A DNA stretch of 64,000 nucleotides from Osmia lignaria lignaria (taxonomy: Eukaryota; Arthropoda; Insecta; Hymenoptera; Megachilidae): NCBI RefSeq assembly GCF_051020975.1, contig NC_135037.1, positions 10,168,001 through 10,232,000 of the forward strand. The letters are read 5' to 3'. Below the pieces are notes generated by a model. The model was not told the origin of the DNA, searched no databases, and was given only the letters and a program-made list of their open reading frames with translations. Positions within the stretch are counted from its first letter, which is position 1; the number at the start of each line of letters is the position of its first letter. The position numbers were made by a program, and so were the translations under genes. Positions 11,967-24,904 of the stretch are shown piece by piece.

Positions 11967-14900
11967 ATGCCCAGAAGATCGATGGATCTGTGCAAGTGGT
12001 TGTTTCTGGCGGGATTGCTGTGTTCTTCATCCTGCCAAAGCGTTCCGTCCACTTTTGAGAACAGGACCGGTGAGTGAACGATTTCGTCGCGCTTGTTGTT
12101 AGATACGGCAAGAAACATTGTTGTAACACGAGGTGAGCTCGTTTAGTTGAAGTTTAGCGTTAGATTGCTTTGCGACAGACTTTGCGGATGCTTCGATCGT
12201 CGTATTGCAGGAAGCTGCGGAAAGAGATTCGAATTGGCACGATCGCTCCAGCTCGAAGCCAAACACGCTGTTTCCGCGATGTTCCGAATTTCCGAGATTT
12301 TCTATGAAACGTTTCGTAGAAATGAAAAATATCCATCCCGGTAATTAAGATGTCATCAATGCAACTTTAAACGACGACGGATTGTCAACAATAAATCTGG
12401 GACGCGGAAGGCATTCGTTGGCTAGCGCGAACTGTAAGCTCTTAACCTTAATGAATCTTTGCTGCTCGTTTGCGAATGGAACAGTGTCGTCGGAAACAAT
12501 CAGCTGTTTGTACTCTCGTACGTTTTCAATCTTCAAAACGTTCATCCTCTCGCGGACAATGTTACCCGAGAACAACGAAATGCAGTCCATCGAAGCCGTT
12601 CGTCGAAGTTGACGAACGAGAAGAATTCGTAGCAACTGTTGGCGAGATTACTGGTGTCATCATCTCCGTCGACCTCGCGTGAAACGCGCGTTTCTGTAAA
12701 ACGTGTCGGATACAATCCGCGAAACTTTGGAGGTCGTGCATCTAGCCGTGTATTATGCGTAAATGGGACGAGAAACACAACCGGCAGGTGGAAAAAGAAG
12801 GAGAGAGAAGGAGAATGTGTACGAGCATCGTAACCGTGTTCATCTCCGCGTACTTATGCTTCCATGCTTTGGATGCGCATACACGCGCGTGCGCAATTGT
12901 ACAAGTGCGCGTGCGCAATTGTGCAAGCGCGCAAGCGTGCCGCGACGCAAGACGCGAGCCAAGTAGTGGCGCCTATCGGGCTACGGGACTATGGGGTTAT
13001 GGGCCTACGGGCCCACGGCTCGTTTCGCCCCTCGTAGGACACTCGTAGATCCCGTTGATTCGTTGATCAAACATTTATCCATTTCCGAGTGTCGGTCAGT
13101 TATCTCGACAAGTCCAATTTTCTAAATTTCTATTATAAATGTATCTGCATTTGTCGATTTCGATAATTGTGATTAACGCGCGTCGAATAGACCAAGTTTC
13201 GATGGCAAATAGAGTGGAGTACGCTTACGAGGAAGTTTACGGATAATGGCTCTCGAGAGCTCGCGTTTTCTCCTTGCATTATCGAGTCGTTCGACGCGAC
13301 GTTTCTATCTCTACGAGTGTCATTAATGTGCTCGCACGTCGAACACAGCTGCGTACAAAATGCGCCAAGATGCGTTACGATCAACGGACAACGAACAGGA
13401 GAAATCTTGCGATATAATCGACGATAATTCTTCGATTTCGTTTGATAATAAATTGGAATTGGAATTTAAACATCAGTGACGAATCGATGAAATCGTCGAC
13501 CGTCTGATAGAAGTAAATCTGTTTTTGTTCGCAGGTCAAGCGGAGAGTAAACCGCGCGTCTTTTCACCCCGCATGGATTACGACGAGTGGACGCCGCTGG
13601 GTCGTGGCGACCCCTTGAAAAACAATCCGACCTTCGACTACGTGCCTCCGGTTCTCGATAGGGTTCAATATTGGCTGGATTCTCACACCACCGAACCATC
13701 CGCGAAACGAGACATTCTCGTTCTGGGAGTAACCGCGAAGAAGACCAGTCCGAAGATCCCGGATCAATTTCTAAAGTTCGTCGACGGACCGAAATTCACC
13801 AGGTCGAATCAGGAGGTTTCGAACACGTACAGAAACGAGTTTACCGGCAGCACCGGCGCGGAACCTCCGAAAGTAGTACGAACAACGAATTTCAGAAACG
13901 GACCGATCGACTATAGAAACCAGAACCGAATTCAATCGATACCGGCCAGCTATTATCCAAGTCCGTTCTACAATCAAAAGTCGAAACCGTACACGATGAT
14001 GTTACCGCCCCCGTTGACGCAAAAGGACAAGATCGTCAGCTTCGTCGAACCTACTCAACAGTTTAGCACCCAAACGGAAGAGGGACCGGTGTCTCTCCAA
14101 GGATCACAGTTTTACGCGGTTAATCCTGCGAACGTTTACAATCAACAGCAACAACAACCGGCTAAAAACGCGTCCAAGCCTCCGAACAAAGGCCTGCTGA
14201 TCTCGCAGGTTGAAACCATCAAGAGCGTATACGCTCCTTCATCTCCGCAGCCTACAAAGTCGAGATACGAAAGCGCGACGACAGCTTCGGTCTCCTTCGA
14301 AAAATCAAACTTGATTTATCAATCGACTCAAACGTTATCGGGTGGGTGGCCAGGTAGCAACGCTCCCTTATCGACGCCTACCACTTCCGATACCAGTCAA
14401 TCCACTTGGCAGACTCCGGATTATTCTCGCGACCAGTACGAAGTCGATCACCACGTAGCCGCCTCGTCGAATCACGAGGTGGTAGTCGAACAGAACGCCA
14501 ATATAATCGTCGACGGAGACAGCAATGAGAACGAGGAGGTAGTTGTGGGTCAAAAGGAACTCGGTTCGACGAATAAAGCGTCCTCGACTATGGTAAATTC
14601 CTCTTCCTCCTCCACCTCCTTTGTCTCTGATAACGACAAGAAGAACACGGAAGAGGAAACGGCAACTGGTCAATCTTTCGAGAAAATGCACATCGTTCTC
14701 GCGAATTCTTCCGCAAGCTTGAACGAGGAAGGGCAGACGGTGAACGAAGGACCGGTAGCTGTGGTGATGCCGACCAATTACTCGGATAAAAAGGTGAACG
14801 ATACCCGTCAAAGTTCCGAAGCAACCGCGTCTACTTGGAGCGTTCCAGAAAATATGACCAACGTGAATGCAGAATCCACGAGTGGGACTTGGATGAAAAT

Positions 14901-16020
14901 CGAGTCTCATCCTGTTAGAAATTCGGTAACCGGAACCTCGATTTTGCCTGATGATTCTCAAGCAGCCGTCCTGCCGAACAGAATGATGCCTTCTCATCAA
15001 CAACATTTTCAACCGACGATGGCTCCGTTCCCTCCCAGACACCCCCCTATCGATACTTTATCCGTGTTTGCTCCTCCGCAAGCTCCTCTCTCCTTGAGGA
15101 TGCACACTCATCAGCCCAGACCTAATCACGGGACGATGCAGTTTCTCGGTAGCATGCGTCCAAATGTTCCTTTCCGGCTGCCAGGATCGGTGCCGATGTT
15201 TCCACCGATGACTCACATGCACGCGCCCCCCATTAAATCGACGACCAATCACATGGTGCCCCCGTCGATGGCTATAGATCATAGATTACCCCAGACGCAA
15301 GATTTCTCAGCGATGATGGCCAACTCGCCGCTACCGCCGTCATCGCCGGCTACGTCGCTGGGAGCGGAGGATCATTCGTTCGACGATCATCGATCTCGTA
15401 TGCCAGACTCGACGACGATTGTCGTTACGCCCACTCCCTTCTTGCCAACTCTTTCTTCGATCGGGAATTCGCTGTTTACGGTGGACGAACAGACTCGAGG
15501 ACCGGAAACGACGTTGGGCAACGATGAGAAAGAGTCGTCGATCGCGTCTTCCGTTCCTCTTTCGAGTCGTCCTTCGACGACATTTTCCTCCCAAACCACC
15601 ACCGTGCCGAGCCTCACTACCGATCCCATCTTCTCGCATTACAAGCAACCAGTCAAACCCATTCGAGGACCGATGTATCTAATCATTCAGGGCCACTCCA
15701 AGGTAAAAACGTACAAACCAATGGTGAGCAAGCACAGCGTACCGGTGGAGATGAACGAAGTGACCGAGAGACAACTGTCAAAGTTCGAGCAGTTCATCGA
15801 GGAAAATACGAAGAGGGGAAACGCAAACGCGATAATAACGGAAAAAAAGAAAGCGGAGGAAAAAGCGCGGGCAGAGAAGATCGCGCGCGTTCGTGAGAAC
15901 ACTTTGATGAGTCTGGTGGAGAGCGGATTGGATAGTTTTACCGTGTCGCCTTCCGCTTCCGCAACGGAAGACGAGCATCAGGCGAACGCTGTGACTACCA
16001 TTCAGATCGATGGGAATTAA
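11967..16020 (+). CDS. Large secreted, cysteine-free Ser/Thr/Pro-rich protein, 862 aa, 2 coding exons
   Basis: Coding exons are 11967-12069 and 13535-16020. The first ends ACC G before GTGAGT and the second begins GT CAA after TTCGCAG, making an in-frame Gly. The first exon encodes a signal peptide, with hydrophobic core LFLAGLLCSSS and likely cleavage near SCQS. The mature protein has no cysteine at all in more than 830 residues. Visible blocks are an N-terminal acidic/aromatic segment (DEWTPLGRGDPL, then FDYVPPVLDRVQYW), long Ser/Thr/Gln/Pro-rich tracts with a short polyQ and a polySer, a Met/Pro/His-rich middle (about residues 520-640), several N-x-S/T sequons, a short hydrophobic motif YLIIQGHSKVKTYK, and a charged C-terminal region (about residues 770-830) likely to be helical. 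I do not recognise the family. A secreted matrix or cuticle-associated role fits but is inference. An alternative start is the Met at 11982. Confidence 0.88.
12885..12928. repeat. 22-bp tandem duplication of alternating GC/CA sequence
   Basis: Two 22-bp copies of a unit beginning GCGCGTGCGCAATTGT sit head to tail at 12885-12906 and 12907-12928, followed by more GCGC/GCAAGC sequence. It lies inside the intron (12070-13534) of the secreted-protein gene. About 60 bp downstream are several short degenerate copies of the words CTACGGG and TATGGG (12975-13020). Confidence 0.8.
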
Positions 16021-17096
16021 TCGCTGTTCGCGATGAAATCGAGCATAGACGTACGCGTCACCTTCGTGGCCACAAACTCTGTATCGTTTCGTTGAAATTT
16101 CTCGTTATGTTATGTTTTTCGCGTTATTTATTGTCTAAATCGTGATCCTGCCACGATTTCGTTCTTCGCAAGAAGAAACGCGCCAATTTCTAATGTGCCA
16201 GTACACACATATTCATACGCATACGCATGCACGCATTCAAACGTACAGACGAATGTACATCGACACAAGGGTTTCAATTGACGGGTAAAAAGACCAGCTA
16301 TAATGTTGAAAATATTTTCGGTGAACCAAATTAGCGGTCCCTGGACTGAACACGCGTAAATTTATACATTCGTATATTCGTGTACGTAGGCGTACATGTA
16401 AGTACGTCAAAGTATCGAGGGGGTTATCAGCTGCTGTGAGGTGACAGTGTCACGGACGGTCGTTATCGTCGTCGGTGGATCTTTTCTTTCGCTAAATCAT
16501 AAACGACAAGGATGTTTACCGACTCGCAATCAGCACAGCACGCGGATAAAAGAACTTAGGATCGTATTTATCGTAGTAATTTAATGCTCGTTCCGATCAA
16601 TGTATTTATAACGTCGTCGTATCGCGACAAATTACGCGAGAAATTGTCTCTTGCGCGTGTACTCTCGATTTTACGCAGACGCGTTTGGTGCAACCAGCTA
16701 CAACGTTCGATGATGGTTGTTTCGAATTTTTGGGAATAGGTAAAGCGATCTGCGAACGTTCGACTCCACGATGGAGGTGGATTTGTTACAAATATGTAAG
16801 ATGCTTGGACGAACGAAACGCTCGACGCGATTCACCTTGTATTATTAACGCTAGTCTCACGTTTGTAGGTTGCTAACATCGAATTTGTTTGTTAGCTACC
16901 GACCGTGTCCGCGTCAGCTTAATCTACATCCGTTGCGTCTCTACGTTAACCCTTTTCTTCCGTTTCCCGACGCGACGCGATGTGAAAGATAATCGAGAGC
17001 GTCGACTATTTACGTATACGTGTTATAGGTGTGAACTATGTTACGTATGATAATTGTACCTGACGGTCACACGTTTTGTTGATTTTCCGTTTATCA

Positions 17097-17102
17097 ATAA
17101 AT
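17097..17102 (+). terminator. Candidate polyadenylation signal AATAAA
   Basis: AATAAA lies 1.08 kb downstream of the secreted-protein stop codon and just after GT-rich sequence (ACGTTTTGTTGATTTTCC). It would give a 3' UTR of about 1.1 kb. The assignment is tentative because no transcript evidence is available. Confidence 0.35.
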
Positions 17103-20100
17103 TATCGCATTATCAACATCGATCTGCATAATCGGGTTTGATTCACAAACAATATCTGGAAGGCGATTCGATTGTTACAAAGGTTTCGACTCGGTACGCG
17201 TTGCTCATCTTCGTTTCGTTGCACGAATAAACGGCAATCGATTATATACACGCCCACCGGATAATTTATCGCGAGGAGTACGCCTGAAGAATAGCCGCAG
17301 GGTTAAAGCTGCCGAAACGGTACTTGTTTTCGATTTATCGCCACTAATGATCCTTAATTCTCGCCCTTGACTTGGTATCGCGTTCGATTCTTTGAACCAT
17401 CTCCGACCAATTAACCAACCAACCAATCGTCCGATACCCTTCCTTTTTCCACTGTAATTACGTAGTATTACAAACGACGAGTAACAATCTTTCATTGTCT
17501 TGGATACACCTTGTGTTACCCTGGTTACCCGGTTTGCCGGGTAGCTCGACCGAGTTTTCGAAAGAGGAAAATATTAGTCGTAAGGGATGGTAAGACGAGG
17601 TTACGGGGAGCTACGAGGTGAAGGGGTAAAGAAAAGAAAGGCGGTGGCGAGATTGAAGTGCGGCGAAGGGAAAGAAGCTGAAAAGAAGTTGATAGGAGCA
17701 AGAGAAGGATGAGGTCGGGGTGCACCGAAAGCACGAATTTAAGGTTAATTTATGGCGTAATTTAGTATCAATGTCGGTAACATAAATCTCCGACGGAGGA
17801 CAGGGGTCCGGGCCCGCGTCGTGGACGTGCGTACCGAGAAAAAAGTCGATGAAATAAAGTTACCGGCACACCGGTATCTCTCTTCTCCGCACCGTCTCTC
17901 TGTTTCCTCCTTTTCTCCTTTTCTTTCCCATTTTCTCTTTCCTTCTCTCGTTTCCCTCTTAATGATTCGATTTTGCTCAACTTTGTCACCACAGTGTCAA
18001 CAGCCCATTCCTTTTGATTCAATTTGGTTGCAAAGTAACCATCATGAATCTGGAAATTATATGTTGCAACGAAAAGGAGAACGGGGTTGAGATATCAGCA
18101 AATTTCAACCAAGATTAAGTGATCTTAGTTCAAGAAAGTGTGTTTTCTGACAAGCTGAAAAATTGCACCATCGGCAAGAAAAATATCCTTGCAACAAAGT
18201 TACCGGAGGAAGAAGCCGGGTACCGGTTCGCACTTATGTCTTTCTTTCCCTTTTTCTGTTCATTCGAATAGAAACCAGCAAACGAAGGGAATGAAAAGAA
18301 CTGAAGGTTCGGCCTCGTAGGGTTGCTACCTTCGAGACACCTCAATCGATCTACAGTTCAGTTTTTCCATTTCTTACAGAGTTCTACACCTAATTACAAG
18401 GTTGCGAAGCAATTTGTTTCAGCCGTGCTACCTTAACTGTTTCTCATCGGTCAAATTTTTGTTTTCGTAAAGAAAAATAAGACAAGGAACTTTTGGCAAG
18501 GGTTTGCAATTTTCTAGGCGAGGTGTTCGGTAGACGAAAGGTAATTTAGACAAGTATCGTGTCGGGTTTGAGCAGAAAAGAACTTTGTCAAAGACAAAGC
18601 GCAAGGGAGGGAAAAAACGCGTAATAGCATCGCGTATCCAACGCGAGGTTAGTCGACGACTCGCGTGAAAAGTGGGTCGCTCGACTTGGCTCAAAGTGAC
18701 ATCGTAAAATTAAGAGGACCGATCGTCGCATCGGTTCTGTTCGTCGAACAGACTGCCAGGCTGCCGCATGTGTTTTACTCGGGACCCAAATGCAAGAGAT
18801 GCGGAACGTGAGAAAAATTTCAAGCCTTAACGCGTTGACTCGCAGATAGAGAAGCAGCACGACGAGAAGGTCATACCCGTCAACCTTAATGAAAGTTAAA
18901 CGCACGGGGATGGGTTCGCGTCATTATCTTACCGTTAGCGGTCCTCGCGCGACTATCAGCGACGATGCCCGGGGAAGGAACGGCAATTCAACGGGGAAAA
19001 ATTCCTCCCCCTTCTTTCTTCCTCTTTATCGTTTTCTTTCTCTTTCTTTCGTCGTTGCTCGATTAACGATCGAGTCTTCAACGTCAACGTTCACATTTTT
19101 CTTATCTCTCGTAGGTACCTGCAAACTTTCGCACAATACTTTTTCGCGCCGCGCGAAACTTCGTGCGGTGTAATTATTAAAATATTTTTAAGTAATTTTA
19201 TAAACACTATTCGGATCGATAATAGAAAAAACTAGAAACGTTGCGATTCTAAGAGTAACCTTCGATTGGAACGTAGCAGCAATATGTTAAAGATTGTCAA
19301 CTTGCACGCTTAGCGAGAAACTCATCGAGCGAGGAACTAAATCTAGAGAAGGTTATATTTATTTGTAGGGGAATCGGGGGAAAAAGTTGTCGGGCCATTT
19401 GCGGCCGATCGAACGATCGCGTCGATACATCCTGTTGCATTATAGTTCGATCGATCCTACGCACCCTTTCCTTCGTACTCGCAGAACAACAACGTCAATT
19501 AGGTAGTTCGTTCTGTTCCGATCCTTGTCTCTGACAATAAGACTTTTTCATCTTCCGGCGAACAACGCGATGCGATTCATTTACGTGCACCGAAAGAAAT
19601 TTTGGATGCAAATCGCCTTCCGTTACGTTTCATCGTAAGTCCTCGTCTCGTCGCGATACGGTGCGGGTTTCAATGTAGAACGTGGTGATCGTCTACGGGA
19701 AGCGCAGGCCTCATTGCACCACTGTGGAAACTAGAAACCGGTCGTAAAAACTAACCCAATATCGGCGTCCTCGAAGCTGCCTCTCCACCGTTTCGTCTTG
19801 CTTCGGTTCTGGTACCTGGAACCCACGCATCTGGCATCTAACTCGGCCTTCTTCTTACGCCAACAACTCGTTCTCGTAGCGAAATCGAGAAAAAAAGTGA
19901 CGGAAGTTGGAAGGAAGCTCGATTTTCAAGATAAGTTCTGATATTGCGGAATTTTCATCGACTTGTCTACGATCTTTTAAATGAACATTTCAGCAACTTC
20001 TCGATTCGTCGTCTAATCGTCTAATTGGAATCGGACATTATGGAAATCGCGGCAGGGGGCACGGAAGCGTGTCGGCAGACGAGCGAGACGGTTCAGATCG

Positions 20101-23100
20101 GCGAGCTCGTGGAAAGAAACGAAATGGTACGTGAGTTCCAGAAACACACTGACGACTCGTCGTTTCCTCGTATCGATGGATCGGCGAGTGGCAGTAGGCT
20201 TCGCATCACCGTCCCTTGTCCGGTATGCGAAACGCTTCCTGTCAAGCGAATACCATCCGATTCTTTCTCTTGTACGCGTAGCCTAGTCTCGCCAGTTTAC
20301 AGACCAGGCTTGTTACGCCCCTCCCTCCTCTTGCCCAACCCTCTTTCTCAACTTTTGCGCGCACCACTCTATGGATCGCATCGTGGCGAAAAAAATCGGT
20401 CAAACAATATCGCGCGATTCGTTGCTCGCTATAAATCACCGGTTGAAAGGTCGCGATTGGGAACCGATCGATCGGTTGATCGGAATGGAATACGTTGGAC
20501 GCGTAGAAGCGAAGCGTCAACCGCGATCGTCGATACGTGATGGCACGCGACCGGCCCCTTTCTTTCTTTCTTCCTTTCTTCCTGTTTGATTCTTTTCGAA
20601 TTTCCTCGCACAGCAAACCAAAATTCACGATACCGATCCATGGATAAGGAGATTGTTCCGATCTATCGACCGTCACCGATTCTTATCATTGTTATCTAAG
20701 CTAATTTGCACCGATTTTTCGAAGCGGTGAAAGTGGAATGTAAATGATATCCTGGTCGAAGGGAGCGAGATTCGAAGAGTAGTTTGAGTCGGTCGCGAAA
20801 AGAATGTTAAACAGAGTCGATCGGTTGGTTCGTTAGCTCGGCAGTTGACTGGCACGTAGGTACCGGATATGAGAAGAAAGTTAGTCGCCGATTTGAACGG
20901 AGACGAAAGTGTTGCTTGGGTTCCGGGTACGACGACCCATTGTCGAGTTTTGCATAGAATCGATCGAGAGCAAAATATAATCGATCAAGTTTCCGTGAAC
21001 AGGCGCCGCTAAGAAGTCTCCACTCCTTTTCGAATCGAATCGAATTTCGTGCGATCCTTGTCGTCGGGATGACTACCGAAATTAAACGTTACGAAACTCG
21101 TTCGGCAAGAGTTGAAACATCGGATAAAACCCATTAACTTGGTCAGTGTACGTACAACGATGTACGTACACCACGTCGATAGGGTCAGCCTCGTCGAAAA
21201 CATTGCTTCGGGCTGTCAGTACCGATCGGCATACTAATTTCCATGCAGCTACAAAATACTGGACCATCGTACAGCGGCGCGATGGCGGTGACGGCGCGGC
21301 GGCCGCCGCAATGAACTCTCAAGTTCGTTACAGATCTCGCTGTTTCAGGGGTTGCTCTACCAACCCGGACGAAAACAGTCAATTGTATTTATTGTACTTG
21401 CATTATCGTACTTGCATTCCCATGGTTGTTGCAAATACTACATAGGTAATCGGTTGCCACTTTGTTTTACTAAAAATTAGAGAATTAGTTCTGGCTAAAC
21501 AAACTTTAGAGACGTGTGTTTTAAAAAGCAATTCGTGCTTCCATCTCGCGGTACTGATCGTACAATTGTACCACACCTTTTTTTTACTATGACCAATTCA
21601 AAAAATAGAGAAATTAAAAAAAAATGAGCTATAATTCTGCGTATAAATTTTTATCTGACCAATTCTTCATTCGCTGTTTATATTTGTAAAATGTTTATTA
21701 TCAATTTAGTGGTATTGGAAAGGGAAGGAATGAAAAGACCAAGAATATGATCCGTATTGTTACCGTTTATTAGTGCGTTATTACATGCGTAACGATGATC
21801 GTAAACTGATATATCAAAATGATTAATCGATACGGATATATGGTACGAAACGTAACTATACAAATATATTTATATCACAGTCGTAGACAAAGAAATGAAC
21901 GTTAATTGATATCAAGGTTATTTCGCGTACACTTAATTTTATTGGAAATCACCAGAAAGCACGGCCGATCTCGAGCAAACGTATCGGCGCTAATTTTATC
22001 TCCAAACGCGAAAAATGTGATTTTTCTTCATTTTTTTATACGATACATTAGCAACGTTCGATCCGTCTCGTCTATCGCCACGACTCGATAACGTCGTAGA
22101 AATAGAATAAAATTTCAACTTTTTTTTATTTTCTTACTATTCTAATCTTTTTTTTTTAAACATTGATTTTACGCTTGTTAAATTCAACAGGTTCAACATG
22201 GGGAGGTAAAAATATAAACACACGCGATATCGGAAAATGGCGTATCGAGAAACGACCAACATCGAATAACGAGCAAACCAATTAGTTCAAAGGCTATTAT
22301 CGTTAGGACAATTTACATTAAAATCGCTCTTTTAAAGCGTAGGATGGTAAAACCAGTCTTGCCGCGTTTGTCGTTCGCGAAACCTTATGTATACAGGGCT
22401 ATCGAACAATAATCTGTTGAAGACAATTACAATATTGCTTTTTCCGATGTGTCGAGCGATGCTGATTACATAGTTGGCGGATTGCGATCAAGACACATGG
22501 ATCAAGTGGATCGACCCCTTTCCACAAGGTCGTTTTCCGGTTGCACAAAATTTAAGAACGAACAACGATAAGCTATTCCCGACATACGACCGCAAGATCG
22601 CAAGATTAACATTCGCAATGGATAGGAAGAAAAATTGGAATACTTGGTTCAAAGATTCTACCGAGTAACCGTTGCCACATTCGTGTCAAAGAATTAATTA
22701 TGTTTCCTACGGAAAGGTACCACAATTATTCTAGATCTCCTTCTTTGGACTTTAGATGTTTGTACGTTTGCGGCATATTCGCGTTAAGCGGAAAAAACAT
22801 TTCGGATATCTCTTCTATTCTCATTTGTACGACTGGATGGGTATTAATCATTTGCACTCTGGATAAAGTTATTGTAGGTAATAGTTTGAAAATAATTTAT
22901 TCGAGATAAAATACCCGTGAATTTAGTTGTCGAGCGGTATTTAGGAAAGTTATAGAGCAAACGGTTAATACCCTTTCTATCACTTCTAGTGAAGGCTAGG
23001 CAAATAGCTTCGTTTTCTTATCGATAACGAGTTTCAAAACGAGTTTCCAACAATTATCTGTGGATTAGCTGTGAATTTGTTAAATGGACACGTACTATCG

Positions 23101-23856
23101 AACAACTAGAGCAAACTTTGAAGATCAACTACGATACCGATTATTCTGAATTTGAAACATTCAAAACTGGACTTGTATCGATTATCGAGTTTTTCTGATA
23201 ACGCGATAGCTGTTGACTCCTTTATTTTTTATTTTCAACTCTCACAATCAGAATGAAATCTTTTGTACCTTCGAAACATCGTTTATCATTTTCTTTCTTT
23301 TTCGATAAAAATAGCCCATCATTTGGAACGTCTATAGCTTATCGATAAAAGACGCCTCGCACTTGTACTGTTTGTTAAAAGTTCGGCAACCTTTTGCACT
23401 ACTCTACTACAGTTACACTTTGATTCTTTCATTTAGACATTGAGAAACAAACGTGGCCTGTACGTCGACTACTCTTCCGACGACTGCTTTAAACTGTACA
23501 GTGACGAAACATTCTCCTTAGAGCTCGAATTTCATTATTATTTCCTTTGCTGTTCGACAATTCGATAATTGCCATCGATTTGAAAGGATAATGGTGTGCC
23601 AAATTTTAGTTCTCTCTCAATGAAACGAAGAGTATCGACTTGACACGAACGATCCGTTTCTCTCTTATTCGTGCACACAACTGTTTGAAATGATTCTTCT
23701 TAACAGCAGAGTATGATCGGCAATGCTGAACAGCAATTCGCATCTTGCGAGCTCTATAGATTGAATTTATCTAAAAACACAGCAGAAATGCTGTTGAGAC
23801 GAAGGAAGGTCCAGGAGGAATTACGAATCTGGACGTTGGTCTGACTTCTCCTTTTC
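17103..23856. other. Convergent intergenic region, no supported gene
   Basis: This lies between the plus-strand secreted-protein gene and the minus-strand WH1-like gene. Many overlapping frames on both strands exceed 60 codons, but none has a recognisable domain or matched splice sites. The longest, 20025-20540 (+), has a donor-like GTACGTGAG inside it but no identifiable partner exon. From about 21.5 kb to 23.8 kb the DNA becomes A/T-rich and may include the 3' UTR of the minus-strand gene; TTTATT (AATAAA on the minus strand) occurs near 22.13 kb. Confidence 0.5.
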
Positions 23857-24904
23857 TCAGAAGTTCGCTTCCAGAGAATTTTCCAGCTCGTTCAAAGGTG
23901 GCACCAAGGTTTGAAGCGAGAAATATCGCGATCGGTCAGCAGCATCGACGCTGGTTACGTGTTGAAATTGACACGGTTGGCTGATGTTGCTCTTCGCTGG
24001 TAAAACCACCTTCTTCGGTACTGGCTTCTTCTTCTTCTTTCCGGGCACCGAAAGGCTGATGTTCTCCGGGCAGGAGACGAGTCGTTCTATGTGTTGCCAA
24101 AGATCGTTCGCTGCTTTAGGATTATCGAAACTGAGGCCAGCCAGGCGCGTGTGATCGGAAGAAAGACACATCGTGTGAAAAGCCGGTCCTGATACCTGAA
24201 ACACGCTTTACCTTTAAATAACTTTCAAACCAACTATTTCTTCTTCATTTCTTATCGACGATACGAGCTTAGCGATTGCGTATGTACAATCGGTTTACCT
24301 TGTACGACGACAAATTATCAATAGTCTCCCTCCATAAGGTGAAACAAGTGCCACGCTCGGCCAGCAGAATTTGAATCCGTCTCTTTGATCTCGATCGTGT
24401 TTCTCCGAGATCCAATACCACCACCGGTATTCCAGTGAATCGAAGTTCCCATCTTTCAGTCTGCGATGCGTTCCCCAGGTATAAATTTGCCAAAGATTCG
24501 CAGACAAACACCTGTCGTTAAGAAACCAAATTTTATGCATATAAAAGTAAAACTTTCAGGATATTGTCAGGAGAATTTCAGTTGAAAAGTTCTGGAAGAT
24601 CGAAAAGAATACGAGAGGAGGAGACGAGTTGCGAAGCAGCCCCGTTTACCTGAGATTTTAAGCCCCGGAAAAATGTTTCGAGCTGCTCCCTCTCCATTTG
24701 GCTAACCGGTTCCAGACGAGATTCGTCGCTGTTTTCGGAACTGTCGCTACCCTCGTAGCTGGACGTGGCCGAGGTATCCGCTTCACCTGTCGACGACAAT
24801 CTCCTCCTGGCGGCTCCGCTGTACTCGTTATAGTAGGAGGAGCTGTGCAGCGAAAGATTCGACTGCAACGCAGGGCAGGACGATGCGTATACTGGTGCGT
24901 TCAT
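23857..24904 (-). CDS. WASP-like WH1 plus basic plus CRIB-like protein lacking VCA, 268 aa, 3 exons
   Basis: Coding exons on the minus strand are 24904-24650, 24511-24299 and 24195-23857, all in phase 0, with donors CAG|GTAAAC and AAG|GTAAAC and acceptors ending CAG. The start ATG (MNAPVYASS) lies 6 bp inside an exon that follows the acceptor TTGCTTACAG. Residues 1-80 are Ser/Asp/Glu-rich. Residues about 80-195 resemble a WASP-type WH1/EVH1 domain, with FHTMCLSSDHTRLAGLSF matching the FHT...AGLxF strand pair. Residues 209-218 are Lys-rich, followed by ISQPCQFQHV (227-236), which matches the ISxPxxFxH core of a CRIB motif. This order (WH1, basic, CRIB) is that of WASP, but the protein ends 32 residues later, with no poly-Pro or VCA region. 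A role in Rho-GTPase or actin signalling is inferred. The CRIB is degenerate: the second His and the Gly are missing. Confidence 0.85.

Noticed and set aside
20025..20540. 171-codon plus ORF with an internal GTACGTGAG donor as a possible gene start
   Set aside because: No signal peptide, domain or partner exon was found, and overlapping frames on both strands are equally open in this CpG-rich DNA.
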